Shown: positions 1 through 6,713 of the stretch, one piece after another
How positions within the stretch are numbered: the first letter of the stretch is position 1
How the letters are laid out: each line of letters starts with the position of its first letter
Assembly: GCA_002411015.1 (NCBI GenBank)
Contig: DHPY01000060.1
Coordinates: 18,570 to 31,708, forward strand
Source of the DNA: Armatimonadetes bacterium UBA5352
GTDB taxonomy: Bacteria > Armatimonadota > Zipacnadia > Zipacnadales > UBA5352
Direction of reading: 5' to 3'
Length of the DNA: 13,139 nt
Program-made: the position numbers and the translations under genes
The notes under the pieces: generated by a model
What the model saw: the letters and a program-made list of their open reading frames with translations, nothing else
Databases searched by the model: none
Told to the model about the DNA's origin: nothing

Positions 1-486
1 GCGGAAGAGGCCGAGGCGGAAGAGCCTGCCGCTCCCGAGCCCCCCGCGGAGCCCGAAGAGCCCTGGTCGGATGACACGATCGAGCTTCGCATCGAGGCCG
101 TCCGAGCGGTCGCAACGCTCGGGGCCGAGGGTGCCGCGAAGGGCGCAGCGCAGGGCGATCCCGCTCTGGAGGCTGCATCTGTGCTCGCTGAGGCCTGCAG
201 CCCGGAGGAGCACAACGATGAGGTCCGCCAGGCCGCCTGCTACGCGATCGCGGACCTCGCCACGCGCGTGACCGACGAGGAGGTGCGCGGCATCGCGGCC
301 GATGCCCTGCTGAAGGCCGCCACCGATGAGATCGGTGATGTCCGCATCGCTGCGGTCCACAGTCTCGAGGTCATCCCGGTCCCCGCGGATCGGCGAGAGA
401 CGGTCGATAGCGCGCTGGCCAACGCAATCAACGATGAGCACTACTGGGTGCGCGTAGCAGCGGGAGAGGAGCCGATCGGTGGGTAA
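1..486 (+). CDS. HEAT-repeat protein, 5'-truncated by window edge
   Basis: The reading frame is open from base 1 to a TAA at 484-486 (161 visible residues). The true start lies outside the window. Residues 1-21 are a low-complexity Ala/Glu/Pro stretch, probably a linker or the end of a charged region. From about residue 23 the sequence turns into helical repeats with the HEAT/PBS-lyase pattern: ELRIEAVRAVATLG (28-41), EVRQAACYAIADLA (74-87), DVRIAAVHSLEVI (113-125) and a last half-repeat WVRVAAGEE (149-157). HEAT repeats usually form protein-binding solenoids; no catalytic motif is visible. The protein ends in the middle of what should be a repeat (AAGEEPIGG, then stop), so the C-terminus may be shortened naturally or by mutation. 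The next gene also carries HEAT-like repeats and overlaps the stop region, suggesting an operon and perhaps partner proteins. The specific function is unknown; the fold call is fairly secure. Confidence 0.8.
   Translation, partial: AEEAEAEEPAAPEPPAEPEEPWSDDTIELRIEAVRAVATLGAEGAAKGAAQGDPALEAASVLAEACSPEEHNDEVRQAACYAIADLATRVTDEEVRGIAADALLKAATDEIGDVRIAAVHSLEVIPVPADRRETVDSALANAINDEHYWVRVAAGEEPIGG
464..471 (+). promoter_or_regulatory. Ribosome binding site for GTG start at 479
   Basis: GAGAGGAG lies 7 nt upstream of the GTG at 479, inside the end of the preceding gene. It supports a translationally coupled start. A competing but weaker arrangement is GAGAGGA at 494-500, 11 nt upstream of the in-frame ATG at 512. 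Confidence 0.5.
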
Positions 487-1132
487 CGCACCTGAGAGGA
501 CGAGATGCAGCATGGCCCTCATGACCCGAACACCGCGCGGCGCCACCGCAGGCATCGCGCTGGCGGCGCTTGCGCTGCTCGCCATGGTGATGACGGGTTG
601 CGGCCTCGACCCCATGGAGAGACTGAACGAGGACATCGAGGCCGAGGATATCCAGGTCCGCAAAGCGGCAGTGCTGACGCTCGCGAACCTCGATGACCAG
701 CGCGCGGTCGTGGCGCTGAGTGAGGTCTTCGAGGACGATGACGAACTGCGCGACATGGCCGCGGTCGCGCTCGTGAAGAAGGGCCGCGAGCAGGTCACCG
801 ATGAGAAGCCCGACCCGATCATTGACGGCATCGCTGCGCTCGCGAATAACGTGCACCTCTCCGAGGTGGTCCGGGCCCGTGCGGCATGGATCCTCGGCGA
901 GATCGGCGACCGCGAGGCGATCACCGCTCTCAAGACCGCCACCGGCGCGAAGACCGGAAGCGGCGCGGTGGCCCAACTGGTGCGCGACCAGGCGACACAA
1001 GCCCTCGAGAAGCTCGGCTACCAGGAGGTCGGGCGCGAGTTCGAGATGGCCCTCGGCTCCCTCGAGAACCAGACGCTCACGACAATCCCGCTCCCGGAGC
1101 CGCTGGTTCCAGAGGCCGAGGAGCCGGCCTGA
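479..1132 (+). CDS. HEAT-repeat lipoprotein
   Basis: This is a predicted exported lipoprotein of 217 residues from the GTG at 479. A charged N-region is followed by a hydrophobic stretch GIALAALALLAMVMTG and a cysteine (residue 41), a plausible lipobox MTG|C for lipidation by Lgt and cleavage by Lsp. In-frame ATGs at 512 and 521 would give a more typical signal length (Cys at 30 or 27). The GTG is kept because it has the best-spaced Shine-Dalgarno and overlaps the upstream stop by 8 nt. The mature part has HEAT-like helices: DIQVRKAAVLTLANLDD, ELRDMAAVALVKKG, VVRARAAWILGEIGD and LVRDQATQALEKLGY. The tail (from about residue 195) is Pro/Glu-rich. The likely role is an envelope-anchored protein-interaction scaffold; no enzymatic motif is seen and the partner is unknown. 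It appears cotranscribed with the HEAT protein before it, and a hairpin follows at 1160-1190. Confidence 0.8.
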   Translation: MGNAPERTRCSMALMTRTPRGATAGIALAALALLAMVMTGCGLDPMERLNEDIEAEDIQVRKAAVLTLANLDDQRAVVALSEVFEDDDELRDMAAVALVKKGREQVTDEKPDPIIDGIAALANNVHLSEVVRARAAWILGEIGDREAITALKTATGAKTGSGAVAQLVRDQATQALEKLGYQEVGREFEMALGSLENQTLTTIPLPEPLVPEAEEPA

Positions 1133-1159
1133 GACTCGCCGGCGGCCGGAAGATCCTGT

Positions 1160-1190
1160 GCGGCCGCCGCGGTTGCCACCCGGCGGCCGC
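1160..1190 (+). terminator. Strong hairpin, probable terminator after HEAT operon
   Basis: A perfect 10-bp inverted repeat, GCGGCCGCCG (1160-1169) with CGGCGGCCGC (1181-1190), flanks an 11-nt loop that can form a further GGT/ACC stem. It is followed by CTCCGTTTGC, only a weak U-tract, so intrinsic termination is likely but not certain. It sits 27 nt past the lipoprotein stop and just before the promoter of the next unit, where a terminator is expected. Confidence 0.5.
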
Positions 1191-1226
1191 CTCCGTTTGC
1201 GGACAGCGGCGGCCCGCGACCACGGC

Positions 1227-1255
1227 TTGACAGCACGATGCAGTGGCACTACATT
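1227..1255 (+). promoter_or_regulatory. Sigma70-type promoter for GNAT/thioredoxin-like unit
   Basis: The sequence shows TTGACA (1227-1232, perfect -35), a 17-nt spacer, and TACATT (1250-1255, 4 of 6 matches to the -10 consensus). Transcription would begin near 1262, about 47 nt upstream of the acetyltransferase ATG at 1309. This argues against the in-frame GTG at 1243 as a start, because it falls inside the promoter. Confidence 0.7.
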
Positions 1256-1296
1256 CATACCTGACGCCCGCCCGCAGTCAGAACAAAGACACGATC

Positions 1297-1301
1297 AGGA
1301 G
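1297..1301 (+). promoter_or_regulatory. Ribosome binding site deciding start at 1309
   Basis: AGGAG lies 7 nt upstream of the ATG at 1309, the optimal spacing. The frame is open further upstream to a GTG at 1243, which lies within the promoter spacer, so 1309 is chosen. Confidence 0.75.
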
Positions 1302-1308
1302 CTACCAG

Positions 1309-1800
1309 ATGCCGACCATTCGCGCGTTCCGAGAGAGCGACCGCAGCAGGCTGCACGAGATCACCGCCTCCTCCTTCAAGCAGGCGTCGATATACGGGAT
1401 CCTCGAGGAGCGCTACGGCACGCTGCGCGGCACCTCCTGGGCCGACCGCAAGGCCGTTGAGATCAACGCGGACATCGATGCCGAGCCCGAGGGCGTGCTC
1501 GTCGCGGAGGACGATTCAGGCGCGGTGGTCGGGTATGTCACCACGATCACCGATGAGCGCTCCGGCATCGGGCGCATCCCCAACCTCGCCGTGGCCCCTA
1601 ACACGCAGGGCCAGGGGATCGGCAAGGCGCTGATCAACGCGGCCCTTGACCGCTTCGAGCAGACGGGGATGGATCTGATCAAGATTGAGACGCTGGAGAC
1701 GAACGAGGTCGGACGGGCGCTCTACCCCCGCTTCGGCTTTGAGGACTTCATCCACCAGATCCACTTCATCATGCGCACGAAGGATGCCCGCAGGCTCTAA
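1309..1800 (+). CDS. GNAT-family N-acetyltransferase
   Basis: This is a 163-residue single-domain GNAT protein, the usual family length. It should transfer an acetyl group from acetyl-CoA to an amine; the substrate cannot be told from sequence. The N-terminal strand TIRAFRESDRSRLHEI (3-18) is typical. Motif A is complete: IPNLAVAPNTQGQGIG (90-105), where Q100-G-Q-G-I-G105 forms the pyrophosphate-binding loop for CoA, followed by KALINAALDRF. Motif B shows as ETNEVGRALYPRFGFED (130-146), with the Tyr (139) that often acts as the general acid. It is cytoplasmic, with no signal or membrane segment. It is the first gene after the 1227 promoter and lies 21 nt upstream of an exported thioredoxin-like protein, so the two are probably cotranscribed. 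No functional link between them is evident. Confidence 0.9.
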   Translation: MPTIRAFRESDRSRLHEITASSFKQASIYGILEERYGTLRGTSWADRKAVEINADIDAEPEGVLVAEDDSGAVVGYVTTITDERSGIGRIPNLAVAPNTQGQGIGKALINAALDRFEQTGMDLIKIETLETNEVGRALYPRFGFEDFIHQIHFIMRTKDARRL

Positions 1801-1821
1801 CCTCGGGACCAGGAGGAACTG

Positions 1822-2823
1822 ATGCGATCACATCTCCCCGATGGCCGCGTGTCGTCCGCACTTGCCGCCATGCTGCTCGTCGCGCTGCTGATCGGAGGCC
1901 CGTGCCTGGCCGCGGGAGCCGCTCAGATCAACTGGCACGCCAGCCTCGACGAAGCACTCACGACCGCCGCTCAGTCCGGCAAGCCCATCTTCGCGTTCGT
2001 CTACCTCGGCGAGTCGCCTCGCGAGACCTCCGGTCAGCGCCAGGAAATCTCCATCCGCGGCCGCGGCGCCCAGGCGCGGGCGCAGATAGACATCGACGTG
2101 ATGCTCCAGCAGACGCTCGCCGACCGCGATGTCGCCTCCGCCGCGCGCAGCTTCGAGGCGCTCAAGCTCGACCTCTGCAACCCGGGAACCGACGCCGCGC
2201 GCATCAGACTGAAGGTCGGGCCCGGCGTGGACGCCGGCACCGAGACGCGTGTCGCCATGTACCCGATCACGCTCTTCCTCGACCCGACCGGTCAGGAGCT
2301 CTTCCGCCGCCACGGCTGCATGCCCGCCGTCGGCTACGCCGCACAACTCCAGCAGGGCTACGATCTCTTCCTCAAGCGCCAGGCCGTGCTCGACGCCCCC
2401 CAGGACGCTCGCAAGCGCCGCGATCTCGGGCGCGCGTACATGGAACTCGACCCCACCGCGGGAGACCGCGTCTACGCCGCGGCAGTGGAGCACCTCGAGG
2501 CCGCCATCCAGCTTGATCCCGGCAACGCGACCGGCGCGAGCTTCGACGCCCGCGTGGACCTCGCGGTCCTCAGGCTCCCCGAGGGCCCGGCGGAGGCCGT
2601 CTCAGCACTGACCGCACTCCAGAGCGAAGACGTGGATGGCCACCGCAAGCTCGAGACGCAGTACTACATGGCGATCGCGCACTTCGTGCTGGAGGACTAC
2701 GCATCCGCGAAGCGTGTCCTGCGCGAGTTCGAGACCGACAACCGCAACTCGCCCTACTACGACAGCCCCTGGACGCCGCAGGCGCTCGGGCTGCTGGAGT
2801 ACCTCAAGCAGATCGAGCCCTGA
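1822..2823 (+). CDS. Exported thioredoxin-like fold / TPR-like protein lacking CXXC
   Basis: The protein has 333 residues. The start is supported by AGGAGGA a few nt before the ATG. Residues 12-34 form a signal peptide (ALAAMLLVALLIGG core) with a likely signal peptidase I site after AGA (about residue 34); the Cys at 28 is preceded by Pro and does not make a lipobox. Residues 38-185 resemble a thioredoxin-like domain: SLDEALTTAAQSGKPIFAFVYLG (41-63) is the usual helix-strand entry, and MYPITLFLDPTGQELFRRHG (146-165) carries the cis-Pro strand and following turn. The redox CXXC expected after FVYLG is missing (ESPRETSGQ instead), so disulfide exchange is unlikely. Residues about 196-240 (ARKRRDLGRAYMELDP, AVEHLEAAIQLDPGNA) and 276-310 look like TPR helices. 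It may be a binding or scaffold protein of the envelope. It is cotranscribed with the GNAT gene and ends 3 nt from the convergent M20 gene. Confidence 0.75.
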   Translation: MRSHLPDGRVSSALAAMLLVALLIGGPCLAAGAAQINWHASLDEALTTAAQSGKPIFAFVYLGESPRETSGQRQEISIRGRGAQARAQIDIDVMLQQTLADRDVASAARSFEALKLDLCNPGTDAARIRLKVGPGVDAGTETRVAMYPITLFLDPTGQELFRRHGCMPAVGYAAQLQQGYDLFLKRQAVLDAPQDARKRRDLGRAYMELDPTAGDRVYAAAVEHLEAAIQLDPGNATGASFDARVDLAVLRLPEGPAEAVSALTALQSEDVDGHRKLETQYYMAIAHFVLEDYASAKRVLREFETDNRNSPYYDSPWTPQALGLLEYLKQIEP

Positions 2824-2826
2824 CCG

Positions 2827-4089
2827 CTACGTCAGCGTCTCCGCCAGGAACGCCGCCAGCACCGCGGCGCAGTCTATCATGTCACTGACCATGATGTGCT
2901 CGTTCGGCCCGTGCGCCTCTCCGCCAAGTGACGGCCCGAACAGCAGCGTGGGCATGCCCCCAAGCGCCGCGGGGAAGGCCGCATCGCTCCACGCTGTCAT
3001 CCGGTCGAACTGCGGCTCCCGGCCGCTCTCGCGAACCAGCCCCGCAAGCCTCTGCGCCCACGGGTCGTCATCCGGCTGATCGAAGGGCACGAGGTCCTTC
3101 ACCCACACGATCTCCGACGGGTGCTCGCGCAGCCACGCATCCTCGGCCTCCGCCTCGCGCATGACCTCCTCGAACCGCGCGCGAATCGGCGCCGCGCCCC
3201 ACGGATGCCCGGCCTCCCGCGCCTCCTCAGCCTCCTCCACCGCATACACGATGTTCAGCGACATGTACGCGCTGCCCGGCACCACCGCCGCGTGCACGCC
3301 CGAGCGGAAGATGCCGATGTTCACGCGGCAGTCCGGCCGCTGTGCCTCGCGCTCGGCCTTGAAGCGGTCGATCGCCTGCTTCACGAGGAAGGCCTTGTCG
3401 ATCGCGGAGATACCCGTGCCCGCCGCCGCATGCCCCTCGCGCCCCTCGACCGTCACGTCCGCGGTCAGGCAACCGCCGCAGCCAAGCGTCACGGTGAGGT
3501 CGTTGCCATCCACGAAGACCGCCACATCGCCCCGGTAGCCCGCGTCGAGGCAGGCGAGCGTGCCGGCGCCGGAGCCGCTGCACTCCTCCTCCACCACGCT
3601 CTCGAAGACGATCGAGCCGCGCAGATCGAGGCCCGCCTCCAGCAGCAGCCCGATGGCCGCGAGCCCCGTCACTATCCCGCCCTTGCAGTCGCTGGCGCCC
3701 CTCCCCCACACCGCGCCGTCGCGCAACTCGCCCGAGAACGGTTCGATCGCCATGCCGGCCGCGCCGACGGTGTCCATGTGCCCGTTGATGATCACCCGCG
3801 GCCCGTCGCCGAACTCCCACTCGCCCACCAGGTTCGGCCTGCCCCTGAAGTCGCGATTCTCCGGGCCGATCACGCTCATCCGCCGGTAGATGTCCGCCGG
3901 GCAGTCGAACATCGTGGTGCGCGCGCCCATCCCGCGCAGGACCGGCTCGAGATACTCCTGCCCCGCGGCCTCGCCCGGTGCGTCCGGGTCACCGGAGTAG
4001 AGATTGCGCGTGTCTATGCGGATAAGCTCCTGCAGGCGCGTGACCATCGCATCCTGGTTCGCGCGCGCGGCTTCCATGAACTGCTGCAT
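2827..4089 (-). CDS. M20-family metallo-deacylase/peptidase (ArgE/DapE-type)
   Basis: This protein has 420 residues. It should be a cytoplasmic two-metal hydrolase that cleaves an amide bond (N-acyl amino acid, dipeptide or similar); the exact substrate is open. All family ligands are visible: GHMDTV (H104, D106), bridging Asp in GRGASDCKGG (D134), the Glu-Glu pair EEE (catalytic E167, ligand E168), an acidic residue in FVDGND (D194), and the C-terminal His in GGEAHGPNEH (H392). The insert at about 208-330 is the dimerisation/lid domain, with GHAAAGTGISAIDKA as its conserved entry. The ATG at 4089 has GGGAGGA (complement of 4095-4101) just upstream; the frame extends open to 4260 without family similarity, so the longer start is rejected. 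It is transcribed divergently from the PfkB kinase. ArgE, DapE and related deacylases cannot be separated from sequence alone. Confidence 0.9.
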   Translation of the reverse strand: MQQFMEAARANQDAMVTRLQELIRIDTRNLYSGDPDAPGEAAGQEYLEPVLRGMGARTTMFDCPADIYRRMSVIGPENRDFRGRPNLVGEWEFGDGPRVIINGHMDTVGAAGMAIEPFSGELRDGAVWGRGASDCKGGIVTGLAAIGLLLEAGLDLRGSIVFESVVEEECSGSGAGTLACLDAGYRGDVAVFVDGNDLTVTLGCGGCLTADVTVEGREGHAAAGTGISAIDKAFLVKQAIDRFKAEREAQRPDCRVNIGIFRSGVHAAVVPGSAYMSLNIVYAVEEAEEAREAGHPWGAAPIRARFEEVMREAEAEDAWLREHPSEIVWVKDLVPFDQPDDDPWAQRLAGLVRESGREPQFDRMTAWSDAAFPAALGGMPTLLFGPSLGGEAHGPNEHIMVSDMIDCAAVLAAFLAETLT

Positions 4090-4224
4090 GATCGTCCTCC
4101 CGACGTGCTCGCACGGCCTCTGCGGAAGGTGGGTTCGCTCTCGCCACCTCAGCGTCCTCCCGCCGGAAGGTCCCGGTCGCGCTGCCGCGAATACTGCCTG
4201 TGATGTACCAGCCTCGGCCCCAGC

Positions 4225-4229
4225 GGGAG
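4225..4229 (+). promoter_or_regulatory. Ribosome binding site for kinase start at 4238
   Basis: GGGAG lies 8 nt before the ATG at 4238. The alternative in-frame ATG at 4316, preceded by GAGG at 4306-4309, would remove the first beta strand of the kinase fold. Confidence 0.55.
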
Positions 4230-4237
4230 TTCGCACC

Positions 4238-5269
4238 ATGCTGCAGTGCCACGTAGACAACCCGGCCGCCCGACGCTATGATATCATCACGGTGGGCAGC
4301 TCCACCGAGGATGTCATGGTGAAGTGCTCAGACGCGCGCGTGATTACCCTCGCCGATCGCAACGGCGCGGCCGCCTGGATGGCCTTCGAGTACGGCGGCA
4401 AGATTCACGTGGATGACATGACGATCATGGTCGGTGGCGGCGCGGTGAACACCGCCATCACCTTCGTGCAACAGGGCATGCGCACCGCCATGATCAGCAA
4501 GGTGGGCCGCGACTCCGCCGGTGAGCGCATCGCCGCGCGCATCGAAGAGGCGGGCGCGCTCACCCACCTGATGGCCCACTCCGAGACCTCCGGCACCGGC
4601 TACTCGACGATCATCACGACCTTCACCGGCGAGCGCACGATCCTCGTCCACCGCGGCGCCTCGCGCGAGCTCTGCGAGGAGGACATCGCGTGGGATGAGC
4701 TCGCGCAGACCGAGTGGGCCTACGTCGGCGCCCTCGCCGGCCAGAGCTGGCGGCTCTACCCGGTCCTCGCGCAGTTCGCCGCCGAGCACGACATCAAGCT
4801 CACGCTGAACCTCGGCACCTCGCAGATCGATCGCGGCCTCGAGGAGTACGGTGAGCTGCTCGAGAGCACCTACATGATCTTCCAGAACCGCGAGGAGATG
4901 CGCCGCCTGACCGGCGTGGCGGCCGAGCCGGGCGATCGCGATGAGCGCGAGATCTGCCGGCGGCTGCACGAGCGCGGCGTGGACATCGTCGTGATCACCG
5001 ATGGCTCGCGCGGCGCGGTTGCCTCCGACGGCCGGGCGCTCTACACTGTGCCGGCGTATACCGTGCAGGTGCGCTCCACCGTGGGAGCCGGCGACGCCTT
5101 CGCGGCAGGCTGCATCTCCGCGCTCTGGCACGGGACGGGCATGACGGAGGCGCTGCGGCTCGGCGCGGCGAACGCCGCGTCGGTCTGCCGCGAGGTCGGC
5201 GCCAACTCCGGCATCCTCACCTGGGATGAGGCACTCCGCTTCGTTGCTGAACACAAGACGCGCTCGTAA
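4238..5269 (+). CDS. PfkB-family carbohydrate/nucleoside kinase
   Basis: This is a 343-residue ribokinase-like enzyme that should phosphorylate a sugar or nucleoside hydroxyl with ATP in the cytoplasm; the substrate is not determinable here. The fold starts with YDIITVGSSTEDVMV (14-28). The substrate-binding GGGAVNTA (66-73) matches PfkB signature 1. VVITDGSRGAVA (251-262) precedes signature 2, STVGAGDAFAAG (280-291), with the anion hole GAGD and catalytic base Asp286. The C-terminal NAASVCREVGA (312-322) is the usual ATP-site helix. The length is typical. The gene is divergent from the M20 deacylase across a 148-nt gap and is followed after 34 nt by a TauE/SafE-type membrane protein, probably the same transcript. 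A promoter-like sequence lies within its first codons (4254-4282). Confidence 0.9.
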   Translation: MLQCHVDNPAARRYDIITVGSSTEDVMVKCSDARVITLADRNGAAAWMAFEYGGKIHVDDMTIMVGGGAVNTAITFVQQGMRTAMISKVGRDSAGERIAARIEEAGALTHLMAHSETSGTGYSTIITTFTGERTILVHRGASRELCEEDIAWDELAQTEWAYVGALAGQSWRLYPVLAQFAAEHDIKLTLNLGTSQIDRGLEEYGELLESTYMIFQNREEMRRLTGVAAEPGDRDEREICRRLHERGVDIVVITDGSRGAVASDGRALYTVPAYTVQVRSTVGAGDAFAAGCISALWHGTGMTEALRLGAANAASVCREVGANSGILTWDEALRFVAEHKTRS

Positions 5270-5286
5270 CGCACTACCTGTCGGCT

Positions 5287-5293
5287 GAGAGGA
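5287..5293 (+). promoter_or_regulatory. Ribosome binding site supporting TTG start at 5304
   Basis: GAGAGGA lies 10 nt upstream of the TTG at 5304, downstream of the kinase stop. No ATG or GTG in the frame lies near enough to serve while keeping the first membrane segment, so TTG is the likely start. Confidence 0.6.
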
Positions 5294-5303
5294 CGATCCT
5301 CAG

Positions 5304-5735
5304 TTGAGCCTGATACTGAAAGCCCTCCCCTACCTCGGCGTAGGCACGCTCGTTGGCACACTCTCGGCGCTCTTCGGCATTGGCGGAGGCGTGCTGATGG
5401 TCCCGCTGATCATCTTCCTATGGCAGCGCGACCCGCAAGTGGCCGTCGCAACATCGCTGGCGGTCATGATCCCAGGAGCCATCGCGGGAGTCGCCCGCCA
5501 TCATTTCTCCTACGGGGTGGTGGACTGGAGGCTCGCGGCGTACCTGGCGGTCGGAACGGTCATCGGCGCATACCTCATCGGCGCGCCCATCGCCAACTAC
5601 ATCTCCGGCGAGGCGCTGAAGAAGAGCTTTGGCGTGCTGCTCATCATCTCGGGACTTAAACTGGCTGGCGTTTTCGACTTCATCAGCGCACAGATGACAC
5701 ATTTGTTTCATGCCATGGTGGGAATGCTCGGGTGA
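5304..5735 (+). CDS. Half-size TauE/SafE-family membrane protein
   Basis: This is a 143-residue integral membrane protein with four hydrophobic segments at about 7-38, 47-65, 75-98 and 107-126. The first segment holds the family hallmark GTLSALFGIGGGVLMVPLII, and the second begins with the ATSLAVMIPGAIAGVARHH pattern. TauE/SafE proteins are proposed exporters of sulfite, sulfoacetate or other organosulfur anions. Full-length members have about 250 residues and two such four-helix repeats, whereas this protein has only one, so it would have to assemble as a dimer. The stop at 5733-5735 is clean, and no second half is visible in any frame before the next gene, so it looks like a genuine short form rather than a frameshift. 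It lies 34 nt after the kinase in an apparent operon. The transported substrate is unknown. Confidence 0.85.
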   Translation: MSLILKALPYLGVGTLVGTLSALFGIGGGVLMVPLIIFLWQRDPQVAVATSLAVMIPGAIAGVARHHFSYGVVDWRLAAYLAVGTVIGAYLIGAPIANYISGEALKKSFGVLLIISGLKLAGVFDFISAQMTHLFHAMVGMLG

Positions 5736-5794
5736 TGGGGTATACTGTCAGCGAACTCGGCACAAATCCTTAAGATGCTGGAGGTATCCTGGCC

Positions 5795-5833
5795 GTGACG
5801 CCGAAGTCGTTCCTGCACGCAGACCCCGAATGA
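5795..5833 (+). other. Possible 12-codon leader ORF upstream of pseudopilin
   Basis: A GTG at 5795 with GGAGGT at 5780-5785 (9-nt spacer) opens a 12-codon frame (MTPKSFLHADPE) that stops at 5831-5833, 19 nt before the pseudopilin ATG. The ribosome binding site is good. Such a short frame could be chance, and no amino-acid run typical of attenuators is present. Confidence 0.2.
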
Positions 5834-5852
5834 CGCGAAGGAGGCGTAGTGA

Positions 5853-6566
<714 letters not shown>

Positions 6567-6596
6567 CCTCAGCTTCGCCTGAGCGAGCACTATCCG

Positions 6597-6630
6597 CCCC
6601 GCGGCCACCCGGCCGCGGGGCCTCTTCTTT
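6597..6630 (+). terminator. Rho-independent terminator after pseudopilin
   Basis: A perfect 10-bp stem, CCCCGCGGCC (6597-6606) with GGCCGCGGGG (6611-6620), closes on the tetraloop ACCC and is followed by the pyrimidine-rich tail CCTCTTCTTT. It begins 30 nt after the pseudopilin stop. Confidence 0.85.
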
Positions 6631-6713
6631 CGTGCCGACCGTGGAAGGCGATCCTCCCATCATCGGCGAATGATCCGCCCGGCCACCATCGCCCAGACCT
6701 GGAGGAGTTCGCC

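Noticed and set aside
428..1258. Minus-strand open frame of 276 codons opposite the HEAT lipoprotein gene
   Set aside because: It runs through the terminator hairpin and promoter and has no family resemblance; the plus-strand HEAT repeats explain the region.
3121..4203. Plus-strand open frame of 360 codons opposite the M20 gene
   Set aside because: The M20 protein on the other strand has every catalytic motif; the opposing frame is Arg/His/Ala-rich with no recognisable fold.
4090..4260. Longer M20 start at 4260
   Set aside because: The extra 57 residues are Arg/Pro-rich and unlike the family; the ATG at 4089 has a strong GGGAGGA site.
4328..5254. Minus-strand open frame of 308 codons opposite the PfkB kinase
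   Set aside because: The plus-strand kinase carries both PfkB signatures, so this frame is a shadow produced by GC-rich third positions.
5304..5735. TauE/SafE gene as a frameshifted pseudogene
   Set aside because: Only half the usual length, but no remnant of a second half is visible in other frames before the next gene and the four segments are intact.
5741..5746. TATACT as a -10 for the pseudopilin
   Set aside because: It matches the -10 well, but no acceptable -35 lies 16-18 nt upstream (GTGGGA or neighbours) and there is no extended TG, so a promoter is not claimed.
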